DNA from: Tabrizicola_A aquatica
Lineage (GTDB): Bacteria; Pseudomonadota; Alphaproteobacteria; Rhodobacterales; Rhodobacteraceae
Assembly: GCA_965194375.1 (NCBI GenBank)
Contig: CBDAEL010000010.1
Reading direction: 5' to 3' (one strand)
DNA length: 64,000 nt
How positions within the stretch are numbered: the first letter of the stretch is position 1; each line of letters begins with the position of its first letter. The notes beneath the pieces were generated by a model. That model saw nothing but the letters and a program-made list of their open reading frames with translations. It was not told the DNA's origin and searched no databases. Made by a program: the position numbers and the translations under genes. Of this stretch, positions 51,372 to 60,586 are shown piece by piece.

Positions 51372-52727
51372 ATGACCCCCAGTGCCAGCCTTGCTGCGTT
51401 TCGTTTCGGCTATGGCCTGCCCTTGCCGGAGGGGGCCCCCGTCACCCCCGATACGATGCTGGCCGCGTTGTCTGCACCGGATGAGGCGGCGCAGCGCTTT
51501 GCCATTCCGGGCTATGACTGGGTGCATGGGCATGTGGCCGATGTGGCGCGCAACAAGCAGGCGGCGCGCGAAGACGCCCTGTTGCAGGCCCGGCTCGACG
51601 CGGTGGTGCAGGGGATGCAGGCGGCGGGCCTCATGGCCATGCGCGCCACACTTGCCCGCGCGATCGCCGCACCGGATGGCTTACGCGAACGGCTGGTGGC
51701 CTTTTGGGCCGATCATTTCACCGTGGGCGCAGGCGGGCGCGAGGATGCGATCACGCCTTATGCCTTTGTCGAAGACGCCCTGCGCCCGCATCTGACAGGG
51801 CGCTTTGCCGATATGCTGCTGGCGGTGGTGCGCCATCCCGGCATGCTGCGCTATCTCGATCAGACGCGCTCGGTCGGGCCGAACTCGCGCCGGGCCTCGC
51901 GGCGCGGCGGGGGGCTGAACGAGAACCTCGCGCGGGAACTTCTGGAACTGCACACGATGGGGGTGGGTGCGGCCTATGATCAGACCGACGTGCGCCAATT
52001 GGCGCTGTTGCTCACGGGCCTGACCTATGACGACCGGCGCGGCTTTTCCTATGATGACCGCATGGCCGAGCCGGGGCCGAAAACTGTGCTGGGCCAGACC
52101 TATGACGGGCCGGGAGAGGCGGCGATCGCCGCCTTCTTGCGCGATCTCTCGGTCCGCCCCGACACCGCGCATCATATCGCGCGCAAACTTGCGGTACATT
52201 TCCTGTCTGACGCCCCCGATGCCGGGGTGGTTGATGCCATGGCGGCGGCGTGGACAGCCTCGGGCGGTGATCTGATGCAGGTGTACGCGGCCCTTTTGCG
52301 CCATCCGGCGGCGCTGTCCGAGCCAGCGGCCAAGGCGCGCCAGCCGTGGGACTTTCTGGCCGCCGCGCTGCGGGGGCTGGGCATCCGGGGCGAGGATGTG
52401 ATGGGCTGGCCCGATGAGCGGCTGCGCGACGCCCTTATCTTGCCCCTGCGCGCCATGGGGCAGGCGTGGAAATCGCCGCCCGGCCCCGATGGCTGGGGTG
52501 AAGCGATTGAAACCTGGATCACGCCGCAGGGTCTGGCCGAGCGGATCAGCTGGGCCATGCGCTGGCCCGCCGAGCTTGCCGCGCCTTTGCCCGACCCTCA
52601 GACCTTTGCCCAAACCGTCTTGGCCGACCGCGCGGCCCCTGCCACGCTTTGGGCCTGCGAGCGGGCCGAAAACCGTGCCGAGGGGGTCGGCATCGTGCTT
52701 GCGAGCCCTGAATTCAACCGGAGATGA
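51372..52727 (+). CDS. DUF1800 family protein
   Basis: A 451-residue member of DUF1800, mostly helical proteins of unknown function usually paired with DUF1501 proteins. Signatures: FRFGYGLP near the start, RLVAFWADHFTVGAG, LRYLDQTRSVGPNSRRASRRGGGLNENLARELLELHTMGVGAAYDQTDVRQLALLLTG and HHIARKLAVHFLSD. It begins at the ATG after the aspS terminator; upstream frame residues use a TTG and are unlikely. The DUF1501 gene follows after four bases. Confidence 0.88.
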   Translation: MTPSASLAAFRFGYGLPLPEGAPVTPDTMLAALSAPDEAAQRFAIPGYDWVHGHVADVARNKQAAREDALLQARLDAVVQGMQAAGLMAMRATLARAIAAPDGLRERLVAFWADHFTVGAGGREDAITPYAFVEDALRPHLTGRFADMLLAVVRHPGMLRYLDQTRSVGPNSRRASRRGGGLNENLARELLELHTMGVGAAYDQTDVRQLALLLTGLTYDDRRGFSYDDRMAEPGPKTVLGQTYDGPGEAAIAAFLRDLSVRPDTAHHIARKLAVHFLSDAPDAGVVDAMAAAWTASGGDLMQVYAALLRHPAALSEPAAKARQPWDFLAAALRGLGIRGEDVMGWPDERLRDALILPLRAMGQAWKSPPGPDGWGEAIETWITPQGLAERISWAMRWPAELAAPLPDPQTFAQTVLADRAAPATLWACERAENRAEGVGIVLASPEFNRR

Positions 52728-52731
52728 ACCG

Positions 52732-53979
52732 ATGATCGATCGCAGAGCAGTGTTGCGCGGATTGGGGATTTTGGGCTGCTCGGCCGCCGCCCATCCGTTC
52801 ATGACGACCGTCACGCTGGCCGGGGCTGATGGGGGCGCGCCCTTGGGCGATCACCGGCTGGTGGTCATCATCCTGCGCGGGGCGATGGACGGGCTGGATG
52901 TGCTGCGCCCCGTGGGCGAGCGGGCCTTTGCGGGCTATCGCCCCACCTTGGCGGCGACGCAAAGCCTTGATCTGGATGGGTTCTTCGGCCTTCATCTTGG
53001 GCTTTCGGGCCTGCATCCCCTGTGGCAATCGGGCGAATTGGCCTTTGTCCATGCCACCTCCACCCCCTACCGCGACAAGCGAAGCCATTTCGACGGCCAA
53101 GACCTGCTGGAGGCCGGGACCAGCCCCGATCTGCCAAGCGCCCATCTGCGCGATGGCTGGCTGAACCGCATGCTGCAATCGGTGCCGGGGTTGCAGTCGG
53201 AAACCGCCTTTGCGGTCGGCCGCCAAGAAATGCGGATCATGCGCGGGCCCGCGCCGGTGATGGATTGGTCGCCCGATACGGCGGTGAACCTGTCGCCGCA
53301 GGCGCAGCTTTTGCTGGAACAGGTCTATCATGACGACCCCTTGTTCATGGCCGCCGCCAGCGAGGCGATGATGCTCAGCGAGCTTGACCTTGGTGATGAG
53401 ATGGGCGGCTTGGCCATGAGCGGGGACGAGATGGGCTCCATGATGATGGCCGAGACCCCCACCTTGCGCGGCGCGCGGCTGGGCGAGGCGGACCGGGTGG
53501 CCGATTACGCCGCCGAACGGCTGCGCGGGGCCACACGGATTGCCGCCTTTTCGCTGACCGGATGGGACACGCATAAGGGGCAGGGCAAGGGCTTTGGCCG
53601 GGCGCTGGCGCGGTTGGAACGGTCGATCCTGCGGCTGAAATCGGGGCTCGGGCCTCAGGTCTGGGGCAAGACCACGGTTCTCGCGATGACTGAGTTCGGC
53701 CGCACCGTGGCCGAAAATGGCACCGGCGGCACCGATCACGGCACGGCGGGGGCAATGCTGGTGGCAGGCGGGGCCATTCGCGGCGGCAAGATCTATGGGC
53801 AGTGGCCGGGGCTGGAGGAGGCCGATCTTTTCGAACGCCGCGATCTGATGCCGACCTCGGATGTGCGGGCTTGGGCGGCGCATGCGATGCGCGGGCTTTA
53901 CGGCTTTGACCGGGGGCTTTTGCAGGACAAGGTGTTTCCGGGGCTCGAGATGGGCGAGGATCCGGGGCTGATCCTGTAG
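52732..53979 (+). CDS. DUF1501 family Tat-exported protein
   Basis: A 415-residue DUF1501 protein with a Tat-like N-terminus (MIDRRAVLRGLGILGCSAA) and the sulfatase-like alpha/beta core: HRLVVIILRGAMDGLDVLRP, HATSTPYRDKRSHFDGQDLLEAG, TGWDTHKGQGKGF and MTEFGRTVAENGTGGTDHGTAGAMLVAGG. A Met-rich segment (GDEMGSMMMAE) occurs mid-protein. Metal-binding residues of the fold appear present. The partner DUF1800 gene is directly upstream with GGAG before this start. The activity of the pair is unknown. Confidence 0.88.
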   Translation: MIDRRAVLRGLGILGCSAAAHPFMTTVTLAGADGGAPLGDHRLVVIILRGAMDGLDVLRPVGERAFAGYRPTLAATQSLDLDGFFGLHLGLSGLHPLWQSGELAFVHATSTPYRDKRSHFDGQDLLEAGTSPDLPSAHLRDGWLNRMLQSVPGLQSETAFAVGRQEMRIMRGPAPVMDWSPDTAVNLSPQAQLLLEQVYHDDPLFMAAASEAMMLSELDLGDEMGGLAMSGDEMGSMMMAETPTLRGARLGEADRVADYAAERLRGATRIAAFSLTGWDTHKGQGKGFGRALARLERSILRLKSGLGPQVWGKTTVLAMTEFGRTVAENGTGGTDHGTAGAMLVAGGAIRGGKIYGQWPGLEEADLFERRDLMPTSDVRAWAAHAMRGLYGFDRGLLQDKVFPGLEMGEDPGLIL

Positions 53980-54038
53980 CCTGCACCATTGCCATCGACG
54001 CGCCGCGCTTTCATGATGGGCGCAAAAGGATGCGCCCG

Positions 54039-54752
54039 ATGACCGATGATCGCCTTGGACAGCTGCTTCCCGGCTGGACCCCGCCGCCCGCACCTGAAGG
54101 CGCGCCGTTGGAGGGCCAGTTCGTCCGGCTCGAACGGATGGACCCTGACACCCACGCCGCCGATCTGCACCGCGCCTATACCGGGCATGACAGGCTGTGG
54201 GATTATATGCCCTACGGCCCGTTCTCCTCCTCTGCCGCCTATCACCGCTGGGCTAAGGACACGGCAAGCGGCCCGGACCCCTTGTTTTATGTGATGCGCG
54301 ATAAGGCGACGGGGCATTGTGGCGGCGTGGCGAGCTATCTGCGCATCACGCCAGCGGCCGGGTCGATCGAGGTCGGGCATATCTGCCTTGCCCCCGAAAT
54401 CGCCCAAGGCCGGGTCTGGACTGAAGCGATGTTTCTGATGATGGAGTGGGCCTTCGCCGCCGGATACCGCCGCTATGAATGGAAGTGCAACGCGCTGAAC
54501 ATCGCCTCGCGCCGGGCGGCGCAGCGGCTGGGGTTCAGCTATGAAGGGATTTTCCGACAGGCGACGGTGGTCAAGGGGCGCAACCGCGACACGGCGTGGT
54601 TTGCGGTGATTGATGCCGAATGGCCCGCGCTGCGCGAGGCTTATGCGGCTTGGCTCTCGCCGCGCAATTTCGATGCGGCAGGGCGGCAAAAAGAGCGGCT
54701 GTCCGATCTGACGCGGCTGGTTCGGGCTTCGGATGATCCGGCCCTGCGCTAG
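54039..54752 (+). CDS. GNAT family N-acetyltransferase (RimJ/RimL-like)
   Basis: A 237-residue acetyltransferase of the RimJ/RimL subgroup: EGQFVRLERMDPDTHAADLHRA, HCGGVASYLRITPAAGSIEVGHICLAPEIAQGRVWTEAMFLMMEWAF, YRRYEWKCNALNIASRRAAQRLGFSYEGIFRQATV and GRNRDTAWFAVIDAEW. The acceptor may be a protein N-terminus, an antibiotic or an amino acid. AAAGGA lies eight bases before the ATG at 54039. Confidence 0.9.
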   Translation: MTDDRLGQLLPGWTPPPAPEGAPLEGQFVRLERMDPDTHAADLHRAYTGHDRLWDYMPYGPFSSSAAYHRWAKDTASGPDPLFYVMRDKATGHCGGVASYLRITPAAGSIEVGHICLAPEIAQGRVWTEAMFLMMEWAFAAGYRRYEWKCNALNIASRRAAQRLGFSYEGIFRQATVVKGRNRDTAWFAVIDAEWPALREAYAAWLSPRNFDAAGRQKERLSDLTRLVRASDDPALR

Positions 54753-54770
54753 GGCGGGCGCCGCTGACCG

Positions 54771-55565
54771 CTAACCTTGCGCGGGAAAATCGGCCCGTTT
54801 GGTCAGCCGTGCGTCGATGGCGGCGCGCAGCGCGGCAAGACCGGCCTCATCGACCGCGTGCAGGGCCACTGCGGCAAGGGCCGCGTCTTGGCCGTGGCGG
54901 GCGATCCCGGCAACAAAGGCGCTGACATAGCGCCGCCGGTCGGCATCCGGGTGGCCTTGCAGCGCCCTTTGCGCAAAGGCCAGATCGTCGCGCAGCGCCA
55001 AAGGGTCGGGCGCGACCGGTTCACCCGGAGCCATAGGCGGGGGGTGAATGTCCAACTCAGGCAACAACGGCCGCAGCACCCGGCAGAGCTGCGCCATGTT
55101 CTCAAGCGGTTTGTCCAAGAACCCATCCGCCCCAGCGGCGAGCGCCAGCGCCCGCCCCTCAACACTGCCCGAAGTGCCCATGACCACGGAAGGGCGGCGC
55201 GGGCCCTGGGCCAGATCGCGGATCAGCGCATCACCCCGGCCATCGGGCAGGCCCAGATCGATCAGCACCACATCGGGGCGATAGACGCGCAGATGATCGC
55301 GCGCTGCCGCCATGGTTTCCGCCCGTCGCAACCGCGCGCCCGCGCGCCGCGCGATGAGGCGCAACGCCTCGCAAGCAAAGCGGCTGTCCTCGACCGCCAG
55401 AATGGTCACCCCTTGCAGCGGCAGTTCTTGCCGCCAACCCGCACCGGGCCGGGTCTGCTGGGCTGCGGCGCTGTTTGACCCTGAAAATGGCCCCGAAAAT
55501 CGCCCGGCTAAGAGGGGTATGCTTGGCGGGCTGCCGTCGGCGGGCGGGCTTTGGGGGCGGGGCAT
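54771..55565 (-). CDS. receiver-domain response regulator without output domain
   Basis: A 264-residue protein. Residues about 1-50 are Pro/Ser-rich and disordered-looking; a receiver domain follows (ILAVEDSRFACEALRL with acidic residues, VVLIDLGLPDG with the phospho-acceptor aspartate, VMGTSG, FLDKPLENM lysine). After about residue 170 come helices of no family I recognise (RRRYVSAFVAGIARHGQDAALAAVALHAV). No kinase gene is adjacent. It probably acts through protein contacts. Start at 55565 has AAGG upstream. Confidence 0.82.
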   Translation of the reverse strand: MPRPQSPPADGSPPSIPLLAGRFSGPFSGSNSAAAQQTRPGAGWRQELPLQGVTILAVEDSRFACEALRLIARRAGARLRRAETMAAARDHLRVYRPDVVLIDLGLPDGRGDALIRDLAQGPRRPSVVMGTSGSVEGRALALAAGADGFLDKPLENMAQLCRVLRPLLPELDIHPPPMAPGEPVAPDPLALRDDLAFAQRALQGHPDADRRRYVSAFVAGIARHGQDAALAAVALHAVDEAGLAALRAAIDARLTKRADFPAQG

Positions 55566-55748
55566 GAGAACCTTAGACGGGCTTGGGGGCACCCGCAGTC
55601 AAGCACAGCTTTGCTAAGACATGGTAAAGCGCAACGGCCGCAACCGCCCCCGCCGCGTTTTTCGGCCCTGCGACCTCCGCGCCTCTTGCCCAAGCGCGGC
55701 ACCTTGCCCATAACCCCCTGCAACACCGCCAGACAAGGAGTCCAAAGC

Positions 55749-56153
55749 ATGATCGGACGCTTGAACCATGTTGCCATTGCCGTGCCCGATCTGGAGGCCG
55801 CCTCTGCGCAATATCGCGGCACGCTGGGTGCAAAGGTGAACCCGCCCCAAGACGAGCCAGATCATGGCGTGACGGTCGTGTTCATCGAACTGCCGAACAC
55901 CAAGATTGAACTGCTCTATCCTTTGGGCGACAACAGCCCGATCAAGGGGTTCTTGGAAAAGAACCCCTCGGGCGGGATTCATCACATCTGCTATGAGGTT
56001 GATGATATTCTGGCCGCGCGCGACCATCTGAAAGCCTCGGGCGCGCGGGTTTTGGGAACGGGCGAGCCGAAGATCGGCGCGCATGGCAAGCCGGTTTTGT
56101 TCCTTCATCCCAAGGACTTTAACGGCTGTCTGGTGGAATTGGAGCAGGTATGA
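55749..56153 (+). CDS. mce: methylmalonyl-CoA epimerase
   Basis: A 134-residue vicinal-oxygen-chelate enzyme that interconverts the (2R) and (2S) forms of methylmalonyl-CoA in propionate metabolism. Signatures: LNHVAIAVPDLEAASAQYR (metal histidine), VVFIELPNTKIELLYPLG, SGGIHHICYEVDDI and GKPVLFLHPKDFNGCLVELEQ. AGGAG precedes the ATG. Its stop overlaps the DUF1467 start. Confidence 0.93.
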   Translation: MIGRLNHVAIAVPDLEAASAQYRGTLGAKVNPPQDEPDHGVTVVFIELPNTKIELLYPLGDNSPIKGFLEKNPSGGIHHICYEVDDILAARDHLKASGARVLGTGEPKIGAHGKPVLFLHPKDFNGCLVELEQV

Positions 56154-56416
56154 ACATCACCGCCGCCCTCGTGCTGTTTGCCGTGACGTGGTTCATGGTG
56201 TTTTTCTGCGTGCTGCCCCTGCGGTTCAAAAGTCAGGCCGAGGATGGCGAGGTCACACCCGGCACGCCTGCTTCGGCCCCTGCAGATCCGATGCTGGGCA
56301 AGAAGGCCAAGATCACCACGGGCATTGCCGCAGTGGTCTTTGCCGGGCTTTATGCGCTCATCACCTCGGGGATCATCACGCGGCACAATATGGATGTGTT
56401 CGGGATCTTGAACTAA
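56150..56416 (+). CDS. DUF1467 small membrane protein
   Basis: An 88-residue protein with two hydrophobic helices (ITAALVLFAVTWFMVFFCVLPL and ITTGIAAVVFAGLYALITSG) flanking a charged loop with DPMLGKKAK. It matches DUF1467, often found next to mce in this group. Function unknown. Translationally coupled to mce. Confidence 0.88.
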   Translation: MNITAALVLFAVTWFMVFFCVLPLRFKSQAEDGEVTPGTPASAPADPMLGKKAKITTGIAAVVFAGLYALITSGIITRHNMDVFGILN

Positions 56417-57108
56417 CCCCGGGCGGCCATGCGGTGAAAGAGGTGGGTGAAGGTTGCCACCCCTAGAACCGGGATCACCAGATTGACCAGCGGCACCGAC
56501 AGGGGGGCCGCCATCAAAATGCCCGCAAGCCAGATGCGGCCCGAGTTTTGCGCGCGCAGCGCCTTGGCCCCCTCGCGGCCGATGCGGCGCGTGGCGACAA
56601 GGGTGAAATACTCGCGCCCCAACAGCCAGCCGTTCACCGCCCAGAACACCACCGGAATGAACGGTCCGGCAAAGATGTAAAGCACCAAGGCCAGCACGTT
56701 GGCGGCGATGACAAGGCCGAGGAAATTCAGCGAGTCGACCAGACTGTCGCCCAGTCGCACCGGGGTGACCGGAGGCAGGCCGGGATAGTGACGGTCCTCG
56801 ACCGCATCGGCGATGTCCTCAAGGAACAGCCCTGAAAAGGCCGAAGCGACCGGCACCATCAGGAACACCGAAAGCCCCAGCATCAGGAACAAGGAGCCCC
56901 AGCCCAAAAGCGCGTCAATCCCGGTGATCGGGCCGACAAAGATCAGATCAATGGTGCCGGGAACGAAGCTGTTGATGAGGACGAGAAAGCCCGCGTATAC
57001 CGCCGCCAAAAGGGCGAGCGCCAAGAGGACGCCAAGGCCCATGACGCGGCGAAAACGCGGGTCGCCGATCTGGCCAAGGGCTTTGAAAAAGCTGGCAAAG
57101 ATCATCAA
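56413..57108 (-). CDS. EI24/CysZ-like membrane protein
   Basis: A 231-residue inner membrane protein with six hydrophobic segments (VMGLGVLLALALLAAVYAGFLVLI, LLGWGSLFLMLGLSVFLMVPVA, FLGLVIAANVLALVLYIF and others) and the VFWAVNGWLLGREYFTLVATRRIGR segment of the EI24 domain. CysZ in this family moves sulfate, but no sulfur genes are near, so substrate is open. Its ATG overlaps the nitroreductase stop. Confidence 0.82.
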   Translation of the reverse strand: MMIFASFFKALGQIGDPRFRRVMGLGVLLALALLAAVYAGFLVLINSFVPGTIDLIFVGPITGIDALLGWGSLFLMLGLSVFLMVPVASAFSGLFLEDIADAVEDRHYPGLPPVTPVRLGDSLVDSLNFLGLVIAANVLALVLYIFAGPFIPVVFWAVNGWLLGREYFTLVATRRIGREGAKALRAQNSGRIWLAGILMAAPLSVPLVNLVIPVLGVATFTHLFHRMAARG

Positions 57109-57680
57109 AGACCCCAGCGGACGACACGGGCCAAGTCAGGGCGCGGGCGTTCAAGCGCGGGGCTGCCGGGCGTGCCGATATGAACGATGCCTGCCACGGT
57201 TTCTGCGCCGGTGCAGCCAAAGGCTTCGGCGGCAAAGACGGTGTCATGCGATACCCAGCCGGTGAGCCAATTGGCTCCCCAACCCGCCGCCGTGGCCGCG
57301 TTCACCAGCCCAAGGCACAGCGCCCCAGCCGACAAGACCTGCTCGGCCTGCGGGATTTTGGGCACATCCTGCGGGGAGGAGATCACCACCACGGCAACAC
57401 CGCCACGGTCAAACTGACCACGCCCCTTGTCGATCTTTTCCGCATCGCCCCCAAGCGCGCGCGCCCGTGCCTCGGCCATGCCGGCCAGCCGCACCATGTC
57501 GGGGCGCGTCAGCACGATCAGCCGCCACGGCTCCAGCTTGCCATGATCGGGCACGCGCAGCGCAGCGGTCAGGATCGGCTCCAACTCGGCGCGGGTCGGC
57601 ACGGGGCCTGCAAACAGCTTGGCCGGTTGCGACTGACGGCGGGCAAGGAAGTCAAAGGCGGCGGTGTTGGGCGTGGGCAT
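57105..57680 (-). CDS. nitroreductase family protein (YdjA-like)
   Basis: A 191-residue FMN-dependent nitroreductase-fold protein: LARRQSQPAKLFAGPVPTRAELEPILTAALRVPDHGKLEPWRLIVL and AEQVLSAGALCLGLVNAATAAGWGANWLTGW. Small length and PDHGKLEPWR match YdjA-type members. Reductive substrate unknown. Upstream gene of a pair with the EI24 protein. Confidence 0.9.
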   Translation of the reverse strand: MPTPNTAAFDFLARRQSQPAKLFAGPVPTRAELEPILTAALRVPDHGKLEPWRLIVLTRPDMVRLAGMAEARARALGGDAEKIDKGRGQFDRGGVAVVVISSPQDVPKIPQAEQVLSAGALCLGLVNAATAAGWGANWLTGWVSHDTVFAAEAFGCTGAETVAGIVHIGTPGSPALERPRPDLARVVRWGL

Positions 57681-57773
57681 GAACGGTCTCCAGTTTGGCC
57701 AAGGTGTCTGGCAAACTGGGGTACGGGTCAAGCCGGGGTTGCAACTCACTGCTGATGGGGCAAGCATTGGCCC

Positions 57774-58031
57774 ATGCAAAAGGGCGCTTGGGCAGATTTG
57801 GCAGTGGTGGGGGCGGAGTTTGCCCTGCGCGTGACCCCACGCGCCCGGCGCGAGGAGATCACGCGTGACGAAGGTGGCATCCGCGTGGCAGTTCTGGCCC
57901 CACCCGAGGACGGCAAAGCCAATGCGGCGGTACAGGCGTTGTTGGCCCATGCCTTGGGGGTGGCGAAATCGCGCCTTCTATTGGTGCGCGGGGCGACATC
58001 TCGGGACAAGGTGTTTCGCTTGGACGATTAG
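57774..58031 (+). CDS. DUF167/UPF0235 family protein (YggU-like)
   Basis: An 85-residue cytosolic protein with FALRVTPRARREEI, IRVAVLAPPEDGKANAAVQALLAHALGVAKSRLLLVRGATSRDKVFRL, the DUF167 pattern. Function unknown. Divergent from the nitroreductase gene. Confidence 0.9.
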   Translation: MQKGAWADLAVVGAEFALRVTPRARREEITRDEGGIRVAVLAPPEDGKANAAVQALLAHALGVAKSRLLLVRGATSRDKVFRLDD

Positions 58032-58043
58032 GCGGCGCGGTCG

Positions 58044-58292
58044 TCAACCTGCGGGCTTGCGCTCGATCCGGTAGCTGCCTTCGGGCAAATCCAGCGCGGC
58101 GGCCAGATCACGCAGCTGCGCCATCGACAGGGTGATGACCAAAGGCTCGTCCGTCATGTCATCGACCTGCCGGATCACCACGCAATCTTCAAACGCCTCG
58201 ATGATGACATCCTCTTGCAAGGGCATGTCGGGATCGCCCTCATCCACAAGGGTGATCACGGTGGCGTCAAATTCGTGCTCGATGGTGAACAT
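58044..58292 (-). CDS. small acidic conserved hypothetical protein
   Basis: An 82-residue acidic protein (MFTIEHEFDATVITLVDEGD.., VIIEAFEDCVVIRQVDD..). It looks like a compact alpha/beta protein; I do not recognise the family. The start at 58292 removes an unsupported 14-residue extension. It is convergent with the DUF167 gene. Confidence 0.6.
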   Translation of the reverse strand: MFTIEHEFDATVITLVDEGDPDMPLQEDVIIEAFEDCVVIRQVDDMTDEPLVITLSMAQLRDLAAALDLPEGSYRIERKPAG

Positions 58293-58421
58293 GCACGAAT
58301 GGTAAGCCCACAAGGGCCGCAGAGCAAGGACCACGGGGCAAGCCTGCTCAGTTTTCCGTGAGGGGCTGGTCCGGTTTCGGGGCGTGCTTTACATGGACCC
58401 CAAGGGACGCAGAGGGATGGG

Positions 58422-59150
58422 ATGGCGATGGGGATCAGAGGCTTTGGCGCGGTGGTGGTGGCAGTGGCGGCGCTGGCAGGTTGCGTGCAGTCAATGCCTG
58501 TGCCGCAGGGCTCAGCGCCAATCCCCGTAGCTGGGACTGCGCCGGTTCTCCCGGTGGATCAGGCGGCTGAAAACTTTGTCGCTGTCGTCGCGCGCGTCAA
58601 ACCGGTGGCAGAGCGTTATTGCCGCAGCCTGCGCCGGGTGGCCAATTGCGATTTCCAGATTGTGATCGACGACCGGCCCGGCCAGCCTCCCAACGCGTTT
58701 CAGACGGTGGACCGGACCGGGCGGCCCATTTTGGCCTTTACCGTCCCCTTGATCCGCGATGCCCGCAATCGCGATGAATTGGCCTTTGTGCTGGGCCATG
58801 AGGCCGCGCATCACATCGCAGGCCATCTGCCACGCCAACAAAACACGGCCGTCGCAGGGGCGGTGCTGGCGGGGGTTTTGGCGCATGTCAGCGGTGGCGG
58901 CGAGCAAGCGATTGCCAGCGCGCAAGAGTTTGGCGCCTTTGTCGGCGCGCGGCAGTATTCCAAAGATTTCGAGTTGGAGGCGGACCGCCTCGGTGCCGAA
59001 ATCGCCTATGCGGCGGGCTTTGATCCGCGCGTCGGGGCGGCGTTTTTTGACCGCATCCCCGATCCAGGCGATGAGTTTCTGGGCAGCCATCCCGCCAATG
59101 CCGACCGTAAGCGCGTTGTGGCCGCGACGGTGGCGCAATTGGGTGGCTGA
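58422..59150 (+). CDS. M48 family metalloprotease lipoprotein
   Basis: A 242-residue lipoprotein (signal AVVVAVAALAGC) with the zinc-peptidase motif VLGHEAAHHIAGH (about residue 124) and the third ligand in ELEADRLGAEIAYAAGFDP, the M48/Oma1-like pattern. It probably resides at the outer or inner membrane facing the periplasm and degrades damaged envelope proteins. GAGGG precedes the ATG. Confidence 0.9.
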   Translation: MAMGIRGFGAVVVAVAALAGCVQSMPVPQGSAPIPVAGTAPVLPVDQAAENFVAVVARVKPVAERYCRSLRRVANCDFQIVIDDRPGQPPNAFQTVDRTGRPILAFTVPLIRDARNRDELAFVLGHEAAHHIAGHLPRQQNTAVAGAVLAGVLAHVSGGGEQAIASAQEFGAFVGARQYSKDFELEADRLGAEIAYAAGFDPRVGAAFFDRIPDPGDEFLGSHPANADRKRVVAATVAQLGG

Positions 59151-59247
59151 AGGGGCGACGCACCCAGTGACCATTTGATTTGCGTCAATGTCACAGGGGC
59201 CAAGCTGCGGCAGACTGTCTGGACAGGGCTTGGCGAAAGGGCGTGTC

Positions 59248-59499
59248 ATGTTCTCTTATCCACAGGCACCCCGGGCTTGGGGCTTCACGCGCGGCATGGC
59301 GCGGGTCATTGGCTGTTCGCTGTCCGATGCGGTGGTGGACGGCTGGCTGAACCGCGATGAATTGGCCGCGCTGGTCAAGGTCTGCGAGACTTGCGGTCAG
59401 ACGCGGCAATGCACGACGTGGCTCGCACAAACGGTGGAGGCGAGCGCCTTGCCGGAGTTTTGCCCCAACGCGGTGGCATTGACGGCGCTAAAGCCTTAA
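59248..59499 (+). CDS. DUF6455 family small protein
   Basis: An 83-residue protein with VVDGWLNRDELAALVKVCETCGQTRQCTTWLA and LPEFCPNA, four conserved cysteines in the DUF6455 spacing. It probably binds a metal or a heme-like group, which is inference. AAAGGG precedes the ATG. The end overlaps the convergent glycosyltransferase gene. Confidence 0.8.
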   Translation: MFSYPQAPRAWGFTRGMARVIGCSLSDAVVDGWLNRDELAALVKVCETCGQTRQCTTWLAQTVEASALPEFCPNAVALTALKP

Positions 59500-60473
59500 G
59501 GGCGCGGGTCCATCTCGGTTTCATCCAGCCGTGCCACATGGTCCCGGATGGCGGCGGCGTGGGCCGCTTCGCAAGCGTGATGGGCGGCGGCAATCTGCGG
59601 ATCGGCCAAAAGATCAGCGATCATCGCCTCAACCTGCGGGTCGTAGCGGCGGATGGAATGTTCCGGCTGGCCGCGCCCGGCGCGCAGGGTGAAATACTCC
59701 ATCGTGTGGCGGGTGTTTTCGGCGTCGGATTTGGCCGCCGCCCCGCGCCCGCGTGCCTGACGCAAGAGGTAGCTGTCCAGCGTCTTGATCGGGTAATGGT
59801 TATACTGCGCCAAATCATAGCCGACCTGCTCTTTCGGGATATGGCGGAACTTGTCGCCCAACGGGGTTCCGGGCTCCAACGGGTAGGTGCTGGCGTCTTG
59901 CGCGCAAAAGACCTGTAAGCTCGTCTTGCCGCGATAGCCCACCATGTGGTGGTTGTGGATGCCGCGAAAGCGGGCGGGGTCGCGGGTCAGCGTCTTGACC
60001 GATTGATTGGCCCGGTGATGGGGGCGCAGCGCCATGGGGAAGGCGCGGGTCACCGGGCCCGGCTCCCAATGGGTTTGCGGCAGATCGGAAAAGCTGCGTG
60101 CGCTGACGGCGATGATGTCCGCCGCGCCTGCGCGCATCGTCAGGTCTTGCACCCGGTTCTGGCCGATGTGGATGTTCAGGAATTCATCGGTGTCCAGCAT
60201 CATCAGCCATTCGGCACGGTCGATCGGGTGGGTGGCGCGGATGCGGTCATAGCCCGCGTGCTGCGGAATGACGCCGGGGGCGACCTCATTTGGCACATGA
60301 CCGATGATCCCGGCGCGGTCGAGGGCGGCCAACAGCGCGTCAGACCCATCGCTGCAATCGTTGGAGGCGACATAGATCGCGTCAAACCCCAGAACGCGGT
60401 GATGGGCGACCCATTCGAGGATGAAGGGCCCTTCGTTCTTGAGCGAGGACATCAGGACATGGCGGGCGAACAA
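59496..60473 (-). CDS. glycosyltransferase family 2-type protein
   Basis: A 325-residue putative glycosyltransferase: SSLKNEGPFILEWVAHHRVLGFDAIYVASNDCSDGSDALLAAL (nucleotide-sugar strand), WLMMLDTDEFLNI (DxD-like metal motif) and a later GIHNHHMVGYRG. This pattern is that of the glycosyl transferase family 2 / DUF4422-like group used in surface polysaccharide synthesis. No other polysaccharide gene is adjacent. Confidence 0.82.
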   Translation of the reverse strand: MFARHVLMSSLKNEGPFILEWVAHHRVLGFDAIYVASNDCSDGSDALLAALDRAGIIGHVPNEVAPGVIPQHAGYDRIRATHPIDRAEWLMMLDTDEFLNIHIGQNRVQDLTMRAGAADIIAVSARSFSDLPQTHWEPGPVTRAFPMALRPHHRANQSVKTLTRDPARFRGIHNHHMVGYRGKTSLQVFCAQDASTYPLEPGTPLGDKFRHIPKEQVGYDLAQYNHYPIKTLDSYLLRQARGRGAAAKSDAENTRHTMEYFTLRAGRGQPEHSIRRYDPQVEAMIADLLADPQIAAAHHACEAAHAAAIRDHVARLDETEMDPRP

Positions 60474-60586
60474 AAGGCAACAGGCTCCGAACGGTGTGGG
60501 TCAAGCCTAGCACGCGCGGGGGCGGTGCGGCCAGCGCGGGTTTGGTGGGCTTCACAGCCGCAAGCGGCCCGGCTAGGGTGCCGCCC

